The position numbers were made by a program, and so were the translations under genes. From Bradymonas sp963697525 (lineage in GTDB: Bacteria > Myxococcota_A > Bradymonadia > Bradymonadales > Bradymonadaceae), in contig OY969087.1 in assembly GCA_963697525.1 (NCBI GenBank), positions 3,720,001-3,784,000 of the forward strand: a DNA stretch of 64,000 nucleotides. Direction: 5' to 3'. The number at the start of each line of letters is the position of its first letter. The stretch's first letter is position 1. Below the pieces are notes generated by a model, which did not search any database, was not told where the DNA came from, and saw nothing but the letters and a program-made list of their open reading frames with translations. Of this stretch, positions 8,287 to 17,021 are shown piece after piece.

Positions 8287-11158
8287 CTACAGCTTCTTTT
8301 TGACCAGGGCGAGGTAGCGCTTGGCGGTGCTGTTGTTGGGGTCGTTTCGCAGGGCGCGCTTCCAGGCGTTGTGCGCCTCGCGGTAGCGGCCCAGCCGGTA
8401 CAGGGTGCGGCCCAGGCTGATGTAGTAGCCGGCATTACTCGGCGCCAGTTGGGTGGCCTTCTTCTGGTGGCGAAGCGCCTGCGAGTAGGCAGACTTGTCG
8501 AACAACAGGTCTCCCAGACCGGCGTGCGCGCGAGCGCTCGACGGCGAGCGCGACAGCGCCTCCTGGTACAGGCGCATGGCCTCACTTTTTTTGTTGGCGC
8601 GCTTGGCGGCCGCGGCGTCGGTCAGGATCGCCGAGACCGAGCGCTTCTTGGGTTTGGGCGCCGAGTGGCTCGCGGCGCGCTTGGGGGCCGTGCCGCGATC
8701 GGAGCTGTGCCGGTCGTGATGGGTGGCACGGCGGCTGCCGGCGGGCTTGTCGGGCTTGGCGGTGTGGTCGTTGGCGGCGGTCTTCACCGGCTCTTGCGCC
8801 GACTTTTCGGGCGATTTGGTCGGAATCGGGCACCGCCGGGGCGCTTCCGGCATCGGCGGCACTCGCCACGGCCGGGCCGACGTCGGCCCCGCCCGCATCA
8901 GCCGCGTTGGCCGTGTTGGCGGCTTCCTCCGTGGCTTTCTTATCCTGCGCCGCCGGTGCTGGCTTTGAATCGTCGTCGGCTTTGGCCGGGTCGTCGTCGG
9001 TCGTCGGGGTGTCCGTATCGTCGGCCGCGGCCTGCTCTTGCTTGGCCTTGCTGGGGGTGTCGCCGCCGCCGAATTGGGAGTAGATGACGATACCCAGACC
9101 ACAGACGACGAGCAGGCCCATGACGCCGAAGGTAATCGTTTTTCGAAGCGTTTCGGAGCGGTCGAGGTGTTCGTCGACCAACGAGCGGTCCCACACGTCA
9201 TCGGCGTCGGAGGAGAACCAGTCGTCGGCGAACTCGCCGCCGCCGTCGTTCTCGACCTCGACAAAGCCGATGTCGGCGGGATTGGCGGCGGCTTTGGGCG
9301 CTCCGGACGGTGCAGAGACCGTGCTATCGGCCTCGTCGGCCTCGTCGGTCTGCTCAGAGGCGTCGGTCTGCTCCGTCTCGGCCGGTTCGTCGTCAGCCTC
9401 GTCGGCCTCGTCGGCCTCGTCCGCCTGCGTGGAGGCGTCGGTCTTATCCTCGTCTTGCGGCGCCTCGTCAGCCTTGTCATCGGCGTCCGCATTATCGTCA
9501 GCGTCCGCCTTGCCGCCGTCAGCCTCGTCGGCGTCTTTGGCGCCCGTCTCGGCGGCGAGCTTACCCCAGCCGTCGTCGACCTTGCCCATCAACAGCGTCG
9601 ACTTCGACTCGGAATCCTCGCTCGAGTCATCGTCGGCCGTCTCGTCGTCTGACTTGGCCTCACTCTCGCTGGAATCCTCAGGGGCCTTATCGCCGGCGTT
9701 TTCGGCGTCGTCGTCCGCCTCGGCCTCGGAGGCCGAGCCCATCATCAGCGTCTTGGAGCCGCCGTCATCGGTCGGCTCGGTCTGACGCCTGTCGTCGAGC
9801 TCTTTTTTGCCGGGGAGGGAGGGCGGCTTGGCTTTGGCCTTGGCCTTCTTGTCGTTCTTGGCGCCCGCTTCCTCGGGCTCACCGTCCTCGTCGGCGACGA
9901 GCAACTCGGGATCGTCGATGATGATCGAGGGCGTCTCGCCGTCCTCGTCACTCGCGGCCGCTTTGGTGTCGTCGTCGGAAGTGGTCTCGTCGTTCGCGTC
10001 GGCCTTCGTCTCGTCGTTGGCGCTCATGGCCACGGCGGGCATGCCGGCGATGGTCTTTTTGTCGCCCGACGACTTGTCGTCTTTCTTGGCCTTCTTTTTC
10101 TTCTTCTTCTTTTTCGGCTTGGGAAGCGTGAGTTTCGCCTCCGAAGACGCCTCGCCGAACACCGCCGATGTGGCGGTTTGCAGCGCCGGCGCGATGTCGT
10201 CGGGCCCCTCGTCGAGCATCGATCCCAGCGCGGCGATGGCCGCCTGCGGGTTTTGAAAGCGCCGCTCGGGAGCCTTCTTCCACATCATCTCCAACACGTC
10301 GTCGATGTCCGGGTGCAACCCGGAGCCGCCGCGGGCGATGGACAGCTTGAGCGGCTTTTCGTGCAGGTGGCGCTTGAGCGCCTCGTCGGGCGACTTGGAG
10401 GTGAACGGGGGCTTGCCGGCGATGAGCTCGTACAACAGCATGCCCATCATGTAGACCAGCGTGCGCTCGTCGGCATCGGAGGCGTCGCGAATGGTCTCCG
10501 GGGCCAAATAGGCGGTGTAGCCCAGAAAATCCTCCGGGTGTTCCTCGGCCCAGTCCAGCGGACGCTCGCGGTGCGACAGCACCCCTTGCGCCCATTCGCC
10601 GAGTTGGATGCTCCCCTCTTGCAATTTGGTGACGAAGATCGCCTGGGAGTGCAGCCCGAGGTGGACCAGCCCCTGGTCGGCCAGATACTGCAGCGCGCGG
10701 CCCACCCGGCAGACCAGCCTCACGGCGGTCTGCCAGTCGAGCGCCTTACGCTCGTCGAGAAGCGACTTGAGGCTGGGGCCTTTGGGCGCCTCTTCGACGA
10801 CATGGGGATGTTCGTCGTCCAGCTCGACCGAGTGCAGGCTCAGAATTTCGGGCGGCAACGGCCCGTCCAGCTCGGCGCGAAGCTTGTCGAGGGCTTCGGC
10901 GCGCTCAGCCTCGGGGCGAAAGCCCTGGTTGAACACCGTCACCCGCACCGGCTGGGCGTCGGGGGCGAGTTCGCCGGCGTAGCGCTCGCCGAGGTCGTCG
11001 CAAAACTCCAGGCGTTCGAGGTGAATGTGCTCGGTCAGATCCAGGCCGGTCAGCTCCCCCGGGGACAGATCCCGGGCCGCCACCAGCTTGGTTCCATCGT
11101 TGGGGCAGAACGCCTCTCCCCCATCGAAGCGAGCTTGACACTCTGGACAGACTTTCAC
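8287..11158 (-). CDS. Zinc-ribbon pseudokinase with acidic linker, membrane anchor and C-terminal TPRs (frameshifted)
   Basis: From GTG 11158 the protein begins MKVCPECQARF...CPNDG, a zinc ribbon. Residues ~60-310 have the fold order of a eukaryotic-type Ser/Thr kinase (FLGYTAYLAPETIRD, YMMGMLLYELIAGKPPF, a late Arg), but the catalytic HRD is replaced by HLGLHSQAI and DFG by LGEWAQG, and no Lys/glycine loop is visible: a pseudokinase. Then comes a poly-Lys run (8 K), ~330 residues of Asp/Glu/Ala-rich, probably disordered linker, one membrane segment (TFGVMGLLVVCGLGIVIY), another acidic stretch and TPR-like repeats (SEAMRLYQEALSRSPSSARA; YRLGRYREAHNAWKRAL). The frame changes by one base between about 8815 and 8850; the N-terminal frame turns unnatural (Arg-rich) there while the C-terminal frame becomes natural. 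Confidence 0.75.
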
Positions 11159-11503
11159 CTATTCGACTCCAGCGAAGTGGATCACGAGTAGAATCAACGG
11201 CGCAACATCGCCACGGAGGAGCGCTCCAGCCGGCGTCGGGATTTGAAACGAACGCCCGCGGATGTTAGGAGCCGTTGCGTTTCGCGTTGCCATTGTCCCA
11301 GTGATAGCAGATCCCTGTCTGCTGCGGTACTGCGGATGCGCGGCGCCTTGGAGGCGGCTGCGCATCCCCTTTTGGCTCGACAGGATAGCGGACGCGTGCA
11401 AGATTGTTAACCCGGTTGTTCATAGACGACGAGACGGCCGGAATTTCCCGTAGTTCAGTGGCCACGCGGGTCACATACTCGCCCGTCACCGGTGGAATTA
11501 TCC
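11159..11503. other. Intergenic region with a stable hairpin
   Basis: 345 bases between the divergent pseudokinase and yhbY genes. The most notable element is a hairpin with outer stem GGATGCGC (11334-11341) / GCGCATCC (11360-11367) and an inner GC-rich part. A smaller AGCAGA/TCTGCT hairpin lies at about 11307-11324. No T-tract follows directly, so these could be leader structure rather than a terminator. I see no gene here. Confidence 0.5.
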
Positions 11504-11830
11504 ATGAGTACAGATACTAGCCTGGTTCAACGGCTCAGCCCTCAATTGAGCGGCAAGCAGCGCCGCCACCTTCGTTCCCTGGGTCATCCGCTCGACCCGG
11601 TGCTGATGGTCGGCCAGCGCGGCATCTCCGACAACCTCATCGAGAACTTCGAGGCCCAGATTTTGGCCCACGAGCTCATCAAGGTCAAAGTCCACGAGGC
11701 CGACGAGATGGACGAGATCGCCCAGGCGTTGCACGAGGCCACCGGGGCGCAATTGGCCCAGAAGATCGGCAAGATCCTGTTGTTTTATAAGCCTCATCCG
11801 GAAAACCCGAAGATTTCGCTGCCCGCCTGA
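11504..11830 (+). CDS. yhbY: YhbY-type CRM-domain RNA-binding protein
   Basis: 108 residues from ATG 11504. It has the single CRM (CRS1-YhbY) domain: LSGKQRRHLRSLGHPLDPVL at the start, the GxxG RNA-binding loop VGQRGIS, then LIKVKVHEADE and the terminal strand KIGKILLFYKPH. The family binds pre-50S ribosomal particles and helps ribosome assembly. Length is slightly above the 97 residues of E. coli YhbY. The Sua5/YciO-type gene starts 39 bases downstream on the same strand, so the two may form a translation-related pair. Confidence 0.93.
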   Translation: MSTDTSLVQRLSPQLSGKQRRHLRSLGHPLDPVLMVGQRGISDNLIENFEAQILAHELIKVKVHEADEMDEIAQALHEATGAQLAQKIGKILLFYKPHPENPKISLPA

Positions 11831-11869
11831 GGTTTCAGGGCATCGTCTCCGCAGTCCGCAGAGCCTGCT

Positions 11870-12505
11870 ATGATTCTCCAGTTGAATTCGGAACATCCCC
11901 AGCCGCGTCGGGTCGACCAGATCGTCGAAGTCCTGCAGGACGGAGGACTGGTCGCCTATCCCACCGACACCGTCTACGGCATCGGCTGCGACATCTTCAA
12001 CAAGAAGGCCGTCGAGCGCTTGCACCGGCTGGTCGCCGACATCAAGGGCTCGCCGGACCACTCCCCGCTGTCGTTCATCTGTCGGGACTTGAGCAATATC
12101 TCGGAGTACGCCCTGGTCAGCGACTACGCCTACCGCACGCTGCGGCGCATGCTCCCGGGGCCGTATACCTTCGTGATGCAGGCGACCAAGCTCGTCCCCA
12201 AGGTCATGCTCAACAAGCGCAAGACCGTGGGCATCCGTGTGCCCGACCACAGCGTACCGATCCGCCTTGTCGAGCGCCTGGGACACCCCATCGCCACCAC
12301 CAGCGCCACCCACGCCGACGGCGACCTCATCCCCGACCCGTGGACCATCGAAGAACTCTACGGGCACACCATCGATCTGGTCATCGACGGCGGCTACGTC
12401 TTCCCCGAGCCGTCCACGGTCATCGACTTCTCCGGCGACTATCCCCAACTGATCCGCAAAGGCAAGGGCGCCGTCGGCGACCTGGAATACGTCGAGCTGA
12501 TCTGA
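11870..12505 (+). CDS. Sua5/YrdC/YciO family protein (threonylcarbamoyl-AMP synthase type)
   Basis: 211 residues. The YrdC-domain signature is clear: GGLVAYPTDTVYGIGCDI, then PLSFICRDLSNISEYA, LPGPYTFVMQATKLVP, VGIRVPDH and ATTSATHADGD. Family members make threonylcarbamoyl-AMP for the t6A37 modification of tRNA; the YciO branch has the same fold but a less certain role. The C-terminus (STVIDFSGDYPQLIRKGKG) is the conserved end strand. The short length without a Sua5 C-terminal domain fits TsaC/YciO, and YciO-like features make the exact function uncertain. Confidence 0.9.
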   Translation: MILQLNSEHPQPRRVDQIVEVLQDGGLVAYPTDTVYGIGCDIFNKKAVERLHRLVADIKGSPDHSPLSFICRDLSNISEYALVSDYAYRTLRRMLPGPYTFVMQATKLVPKVMLNKRKTVGIRVPDHSVPIRLVERLGHPIATTSATHADGDLIPDPWTIEELYGHTIDLVIDGGYVFPEPSTVIDFSGDYPQLIRKGKGAVGDLEYVELI

Positions 12506-12512
12506 GCCTAGC

Positions 12513-13598
12513 TCAACGCTGCGGGGTGCTCGCGGCGCCGTAGAACGAAATCCCGGAAAATGTGTGCACCAGCGTGCCCTGGCCGGTGGCGACGTCGATG
12601 TCGATGAGCTGGCCGCTGTCGGTCAGCCCGTACATCTTGCCCCAGGCGGCGGTCAGCCCGTAGACCGCGCGATAGCCGATGGGCCCGACGGTCTGGGCCC
12701 GGCCGGTGTGGCCGTCGATGAGCACGAGGAGGTCGCCATTGAAGCTGTTGTCCGAGCTCATGTACAGCGAGTTGTCCTTGTTGACCACGCAGTCGCCGCT
12801 GGAGTTGTAGGTGCCGCCCATCGAGCCCACCGCGGTGGCCGCGCCGGTGCTCAGGTCGACGGTGTACACCTGGTTGCCGGCGGTGATGAAGGCGGTGCCC
12901 TCGTTGTTGATGGCCAGCCCGTTGGGATTGCTGGCGATCCCCAGGCTGCCCACGCTCGTCCAGGTGCCCGAGCTGGCGTCGAATTTTTCGAGATCGGTGG
13001 GCGTGATGCCGTACAGCGTGCCGTCGGGGTGGGTGTCCATGTCGAAGAGCCCGGGCACGTTGCCGACCTCGGTGGCGGTCATCGCGAAGGGGTCGACCTT
13101 GTAGAGCTTCGAGGACGATTGGGCGTAAAACCAGCAGTCCAGCCCCTGGTTGAGATGGCCGTCGCAGTCATTGTCCAGCGTGTCGCAGACCTCGGGCATG
13201 CCCGGGGCGACCGCCGGGTTGTTGTCGTCGCAGTCGGTGCCCCCGCACGCCGAGTCGGCGGCGCCGTCGTGGTCGCGGTCGGGGCACGACCCCGAGGCGT
13301 CCGCCCCCGAATTCGTCCCGGTGTCGGCCGCGCCCGCGTCCGGGCCGGTCTGGGCGCCGGAGTCGGCGCCGGCCTGCGCGCCACCCGAATCTGAAGTGCC
13401 GTCGGATGCGTCCAAGGAATGACCGGCTTGCGCATGGCATTGACCTGTGAGCGGGTTTCGGGTCTGGCCGGCCGGGCAATCGTTGCCGGTTTGGCCGCCG
13501 CCCGTGTCGCTGCCACAGCCGACGACGGTCGCCAAAGACGCGGCCAGGATCAGCGCGAGCAGCGCGCATAGGGGAGAGCGAGTCGGTTGCCACAGCAT
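12513..13598 (-). CDS. Secreted lipoprotein with MopE-like metal-binding motif and beta-propeller
   Basis: 361 residues from ATG 13598, which has AAGGAT seven bases upstream. Lipoprotein signal with lipobox VVGC. An Ala/Gly/Asp-rich low-complexity spacer (~residues 55-105) leads to a motif with CPDRDHDG, GGTDCDDNNPAVAPGMPEV and CDTLDNDCDGHLNQG, the putative calcium/metal-binding Cys/Asp repeat typical of secreted myxobacterial proteins. After this come ~200 residues of repeated blades (FDMDTHPDGTLYGIT; LYMSSDNSFNGDLLVLID; GKMYGLTDSGQLIDIDV), like the DUF4394/NHL propellers. Likely displayed on the outer membrane. Substrate unknown. The stop lies seven bases from the end of the convergent YciO-like gene. 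Confidence 0.82.
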   Translation of the reverse strand: MLWQPTRSPLCALLALILAASLATVVGCGSDTGGGQTGNDCPAGQTRNPLTGQCHAQAGHSLDASDGTSDSGGAQAGADSGAQTGPDAGAADTGTNSGADASGSCPDRDHDGAADSACGGTDCDDNNPAVAPGMPEVCDTLDNDCDGHLNQGLDCWFYAQSSSKLYKVDPFAMTATEVGNVPGLFDMDTHPDGTLYGITPTDLEKFDASSGTWTSVGSLGIASNPNGLAINNEGTAFITAGNQVYTVDLSTGAATAVGSMGGTYNSSGDCVVNKDNSLYMSSDNSFNGDLLVLIDGHTGRAQTVGPIGYRAVYGLTAAWGKMYGLTDSGQLIDIDVATGQGTLVHTFSGISFYGAASTPQR

Positions 13599-13674
13599 TT
13601 GAAATCCTTGCGACGGCCACAGGTGCGGGGTATTTCGTGCAGGTCGGCAAAAACTACCACAAGGAATGAAGCGC

Positions 13675-14097
13675 ATGAAGGCACTCAAATTACAGTTCCT
13701 GGACAATTATCGCGACATTGGCCTGCTGGTGATGCGGGTGGGGCTGGGCATCGCGTTCATCATGCACGGCTGGCCGAAGATGGCCGGCGGCCCGGAGGCG
13801 TGGGCGGGCTACGGCGCGCGCATGGCCGCGGCTACCGGGGTGAACTTCGCGCCGCATTTTTGGGGCTTTATGGCGGCCTTTGCCGAACTGGGCGGCGGGA
13901 TCTTGCTGGTCCTGGGCTTGTTGGCGCGCCCGGCGGCATTTCTGATGTTGTGCACGATGATCGTCGCCTTTCTGTGGCACCACTCCAACGGCGACGACTT
14001 CAAGGTATACTCGCACGCCCTGGAGGCGGCGTTTACGTTTTTCGGGCTGCTCTTCGTGGGGCCGGGCAAGTACAGCGTCGACGCAAACCTGAAGTGA
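13675..14097 (+). CDS. DoxX family membrane protein
   Basis: About 140 residues, four membrane helices. Key DoxX features are GLLVMRVGLGIAFIMHGWPK in TM1 and FAELGGGILLVLGLLARPAA in the middle, with LEAAFTFFGLLFVGPG at the end. AAGGA at 13661-13665 is too close to the first in-frame ATG (13666) and well placed for the second (13675), which I use. DoxX proteins are small redox-related or quinone-associated membrane proteins of poorly defined function. It is divergent from the propeller lipoprotein (76 bases between starts). Confidence 0.9.
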   Translation: MKALKLQFLDNYRDIGLLVMRVGLGIAFIMHGWPKMAGGPEAWAGYGARMAAATGVNFAPHFWGFMAAFAELGGGILLVLGLLARPAAFLMLCTMIVAFLWHHSNGDDFKVYSHALEAAFTFFGLLFVGPGKYSVDANLK

Positions 14098-14196
14098 GAT
14101 GGTTGAAGCCACGCCAGGCCTCGCTTACATTTCGAGCGAAAGTTCCTCGTCCACGTCCACCTTCTCCAGATGCCCTCCAGGCAGCCACGGCACCCG

Positions 14197-15111
14197 ATGA
14201 AGAAGAGCTTCGAGACCGTGTGGACGTTGCTGCGCGACACCTACCAGGAGTATCAGGGGGACAATGCCGCGCTACTGGCGGCCTCCATCGCATTTTACGC
14301 GGCATTCTCGGTCGCTCCCCTGTTGATCATCGCCACGGCCATCGCCGGGTTCGTCTTCGGCCAGAAGGGCGCCGAGGCCGAAATCGCCGAGTACCTGCAG
14401 CGCTTCAGCAGCCCCCAGACCCAGCGGTTTGTCCTCGACCTGGTGTCCAACTGGCAGGACAAGACCACCGGGTTGGTCGCCACCTCGCTGGGCCTGTTGA
14501 CCATGGGCTGGGGCGCCTATCGCTTGTTCATGGCTCTGCAGGGAGCCCTGAATATGATCTGGGGGGTGCGCCCGCGCCTGGACCTGGGCTTCAAGGACTG
14601 GGTGCGCATGCGCCTGATGCCTTTTGCGATGGTGCTGCTCATCGGCCTGCTGTTGCTCGCCTCGATGATCGCCTCGGCGGTGCTGTCGACCATCGAACAA
14701 TTTTTCTCCCATTCCTTTCCGTTGCCCACCGGCCTGGCCAGCGCCATCAACTTCGTGGTGTCGTTTGCCTTGATCACCGTGCTGTTCGCGGCGGTGTTCA
14801 AGGTGCTGCCGGATGTCAAAATTCAGTGGAAGGACGTGTCGGTGGGCGCGGCGATTACCTCCTTGTTTTTCGCCATCGGCAAGTCACTCATCGGCCTGTA
14901 CCTGGGCCACACGAGCACCACTTCGCTGTTCGGGGCGGCGGGGTCGTTGGTCGTGCTTCTGTTCTGGGTGTACTACTCGGCGCAGATCTTCTTCGTGGGC
15001 GCCGAGTTCACCCAGGTGTACGCGCGCCTGCGCGGCAAGCAGATCCAGCCCGACAAGCGCGCGGTGCGCGTCGAGCGCGCCCCGTCGACCGAGCCGACGC
15101 TGCCGTCGTGA
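14197..15111 (+). CDS. YihY/BrkB family inner-membrane protein
   Basis: 304 residues from ATG 14197. The family pattern is complete: LAASIAFYAAFSVAPLLIIA in TM1, VATSLGLLTMGWGAYRLFMA, then ALNMIWGV, and the C-terminal GHTSTTSLFGAAGSLVVLLF WVYYSAQIFFVGAEFT block. Six hydrophobic segments. Family members (formerly annotated ribonuclease BN) are membrane proteins of uncertain function, with recent links to lipid or envelope homeostasis. It ends eight bases before the convergent acyl-CoA-ligase-like gene. Confidence 0.92.
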   Translation: MKKSFETVWTLLRDTYQEYQGDNAALLAASIAFYAAFSVAPLLIIATAIAGFVFGQKGAEAEIAEYLQRFSSPQTQRFVLDLVSNWQDKTTGLVATSLGLLTMGWGAYRLFMALQGALNMIWGVRPRLDLGFKDWVRMRLMPFAMVLLIGLLLLASMIASAVLSTIEQFFSHSFPLPTGLASAINFVVSFALITVLFAAVFKVLPDVKIQWKDVSVGAAITSLFFAIGKSLIGLYLGHTSTTSLFGAAGSLVVLLFWVYYSAQIFFVGAEFTQVYARLRGKQIQPDKRAVRVERAPSTEPTLPS

Positions 15112-15118
15112 ACCCGGA

Positions 15119-16804
15119 TCAGGCGGAGAAGCGCTTCTCGAGCTGACCCTTGAGGATTTTGCCGGTGGGATTTCTGGGGATCTCGTCAATCAACTCCCAT
15201 CGCCGCGGGATCTTGAAGCCGGCGAGGTGCTCGCGGGCGTAGCGCTCGAGATCGTCGACGTCGACGCCGTCATCGTCGGTCACGACCACGGCCACCAGCG
15301 TTTCGCCCCAGTCCTCGTCGGCCACCCCGATGACCGCGGCGTCGGCCACCGCCGGGTGGCGCACCAGCACGTTTTCGATCTCGACCGGATAGATGTTGAC
15401 GCCCCCGGAGATGACCATGTCGCGGGCGCGTCCGGCCAGATACAGGTAGTCGTCCTGGTCCAGGTACCCCAGGTCGTCGACCGTGACCCAGTCGCCCTGG
15501 CGAATCTCGTCGGAGGCGCGCTGGTCGCCCAGATAGCCGCTCATGGCGTGCTGGTTTCGCACCCAGATCTTGCCGACCTCGCCGCGGGGCACCTCCTGCA
15601 TGTCCTCGTCGAGCAGGCGCACCTGTTGGCCGGCCAGGGGACGGCCGACGCTGCCGGGGCGCTCGAGCATCTCGGTGCCGTTGATCAGCGTGACCCAGCC
15701 CAGCTCGGTGGCGCCGTAAAAATCGTAGATCGTACGCGCCCCGAAGCGGGCGATGGCGCGCTCGCGTAGACTGCGCGGGAAGGGCGCCGCCCCCGAGATG
15801 AGCGCGCGCAGGTGCGGCGTGGGATGTTGGCGGTGGACCTCGTCGGGCAAATCGAGCACCCGGCGCAGCATGGTGGGCACCATGAACACGTTGTTGATGC
15901 CCTTCTTGGACAGGCTCGCCAGGGTGTCCTCGGCGTCGAAGTGCGGGCGCAAAAACAGCGTCGCCGCCAGGGCCGTGTTCAGCAGCGTAAAGACCTGGCC
16001 GCCGCTGTGGTAGATGGGGGCGACCACCAGGTGCTTGTCGCCGGCCTGCAGCGGCAAGCCCTCGAGGATACGGGTGAACTCGAGCACACCGTATTTGCCA
16101 AAATTGCGCACCGTGCCCTTGGGCTGGCCGGTGGTGCCCGAGGTGTACACGATATTTTCGCTGTCGTCGCGGTGCAGCAGCCGCCTGGCGCTGCGGGCGA
16201 ACTCGACCGAGGCGTGCGCGATGAGGTCGCGGTAGGACAGCACGCCCTCGGGTGGCGTGTGGTCGCCGACCAGCACGATGGTCAGGTCGAGGTCGCGTCG
16301 CGCCTCGCGCAGCCCCAGCGCCGCCTCCAGCGCGGTGGGCGACACCACCAGGATGCGCGCCCCGCTGTGCTGGACCTGGTACTCGAGCTCGTCGCTGGTC
16401 ATGCGGTAGCTGGCGTGCACGCCCGCCGCCCCCAGCCGAAACAGGGCGAACCAGCACACCAGGTACTCCACCCGGTTTTCCATCATCAAGACGACCGGGG
16501 TCTTGCGGCCCACCGCGAAGCGCCGGTGCAGGGCGTTGCCCACCCGGTTGATCTCCTCGTTGGCCTGGGCGTAGGTCAGCCGGCGCTCCTCGTCGACCAG
16601 GGCGAGGCGGTCGGGGTGGCGCCGCGCGTGGATGGCGTGGACCGAGCGCACGCTGATGCCGTGGCGCAGCGCCTCGCCGAGCATCTCGGGCATCTGAGAG
16701 GCGACCACGTCGCGCAGCAGCCCGCTGTGGCGCGCCACCTGCACCAGGCGCTTGCCTGCGCGCACCAATGTGTCTTTTCCGGCTTCGGTCTGACTTCGAT
16801 CCAT
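15119..16804 (-). CDS. AMP-forming acyl-CoA synthetase/ligase
   Basis: 561 residues from ATG 16804 (frame open further upstream without a better start). AMP-binding superfamily: P-loop-like YTSGTTGQPKG near residue 220, the DFYGATELGW motif that closes the adenylate site, GDWVTVDDLGYLDQDDYLYL with the adenosine-binding Asp, the hinge RARDMVISGGVNIYPVEIE and the catalytic Lys in NPTGKILKGQL at the C-terminus. It activates a carboxylate as acyl-adenylate and transfers it to CoA. N-terminal GALHRRFAVG and AAGVHASYRMTSDELEY resemble long/medium-chain fatty acyl-CoA ligases, but chain length cannot be told. No fatty-acid operon partner is next to it. Confidence 0.93.
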   Translation of the reverse strand: MDRSQTEAGKDTLVRAGKRLVQVARHSGLLRDVVASQMPEMLGEALRHGISVRSVHAIHARRHPDRLALVDEERRLTYAQANEEINRVGNALHRRFAVGRKTPVVLMMENRVEYLVCWFALFRLGAAGVHASYRMTSDELEYQVQHSGARILVVSPTALEAALGLREARRDLDLTIVLVGDHTPPEGVLSYRDLIAHASVEFARSARRLLHRDDSENIVYTSGTTGQPKGTVRNFGKYGVLEFTRILEGLPLQAGDKHLVVAPIYHSGGQVFTLLNTALAATLFLRPHFDAEDTLASLSKKGINNVFMVPTMLRRVLDLPDEVHRQHPTPHLRALISGAAPFPRSLRERAIARFGARTIYDFYGATELGWVTLINGTEMLERPGSVGRPLAGQQVRLLDEDMQEVPRGEVGKIWVRNQHAMSGYLGDQRASDEIRQGDWVTVDDLGYLDQDDYLYLAGRARDMVISGGVNIYPVEIENVLVRHPAVADAAVIGVADEDWGETLVAVVVTDDDGVDVDDLERYAREHLAGFKIPRRWELIDEIPRNPTGKILKGQLEKRFSA

Positions 16805-17021
16805 CGGACGCCTCGTCGCTTGGGTGGTCTGGTGAGGCAGGGTACTGGCCCGGCCACCGGTGTCAAACCCGCGTGCGCCCCGGCGGATCTTGTGGCGGTA
16901 TTGGCATCTTTTTTCGAATGAAAGTAAGGTAAGCGCTGTTCCAGCCAACTGAGCGAAGAAAAGATGCTCCGTTCAACAGGGGCTTTCCCTGCGGAGCGTT
17001 TGGAGCTGTGTAGCGCGTGTC

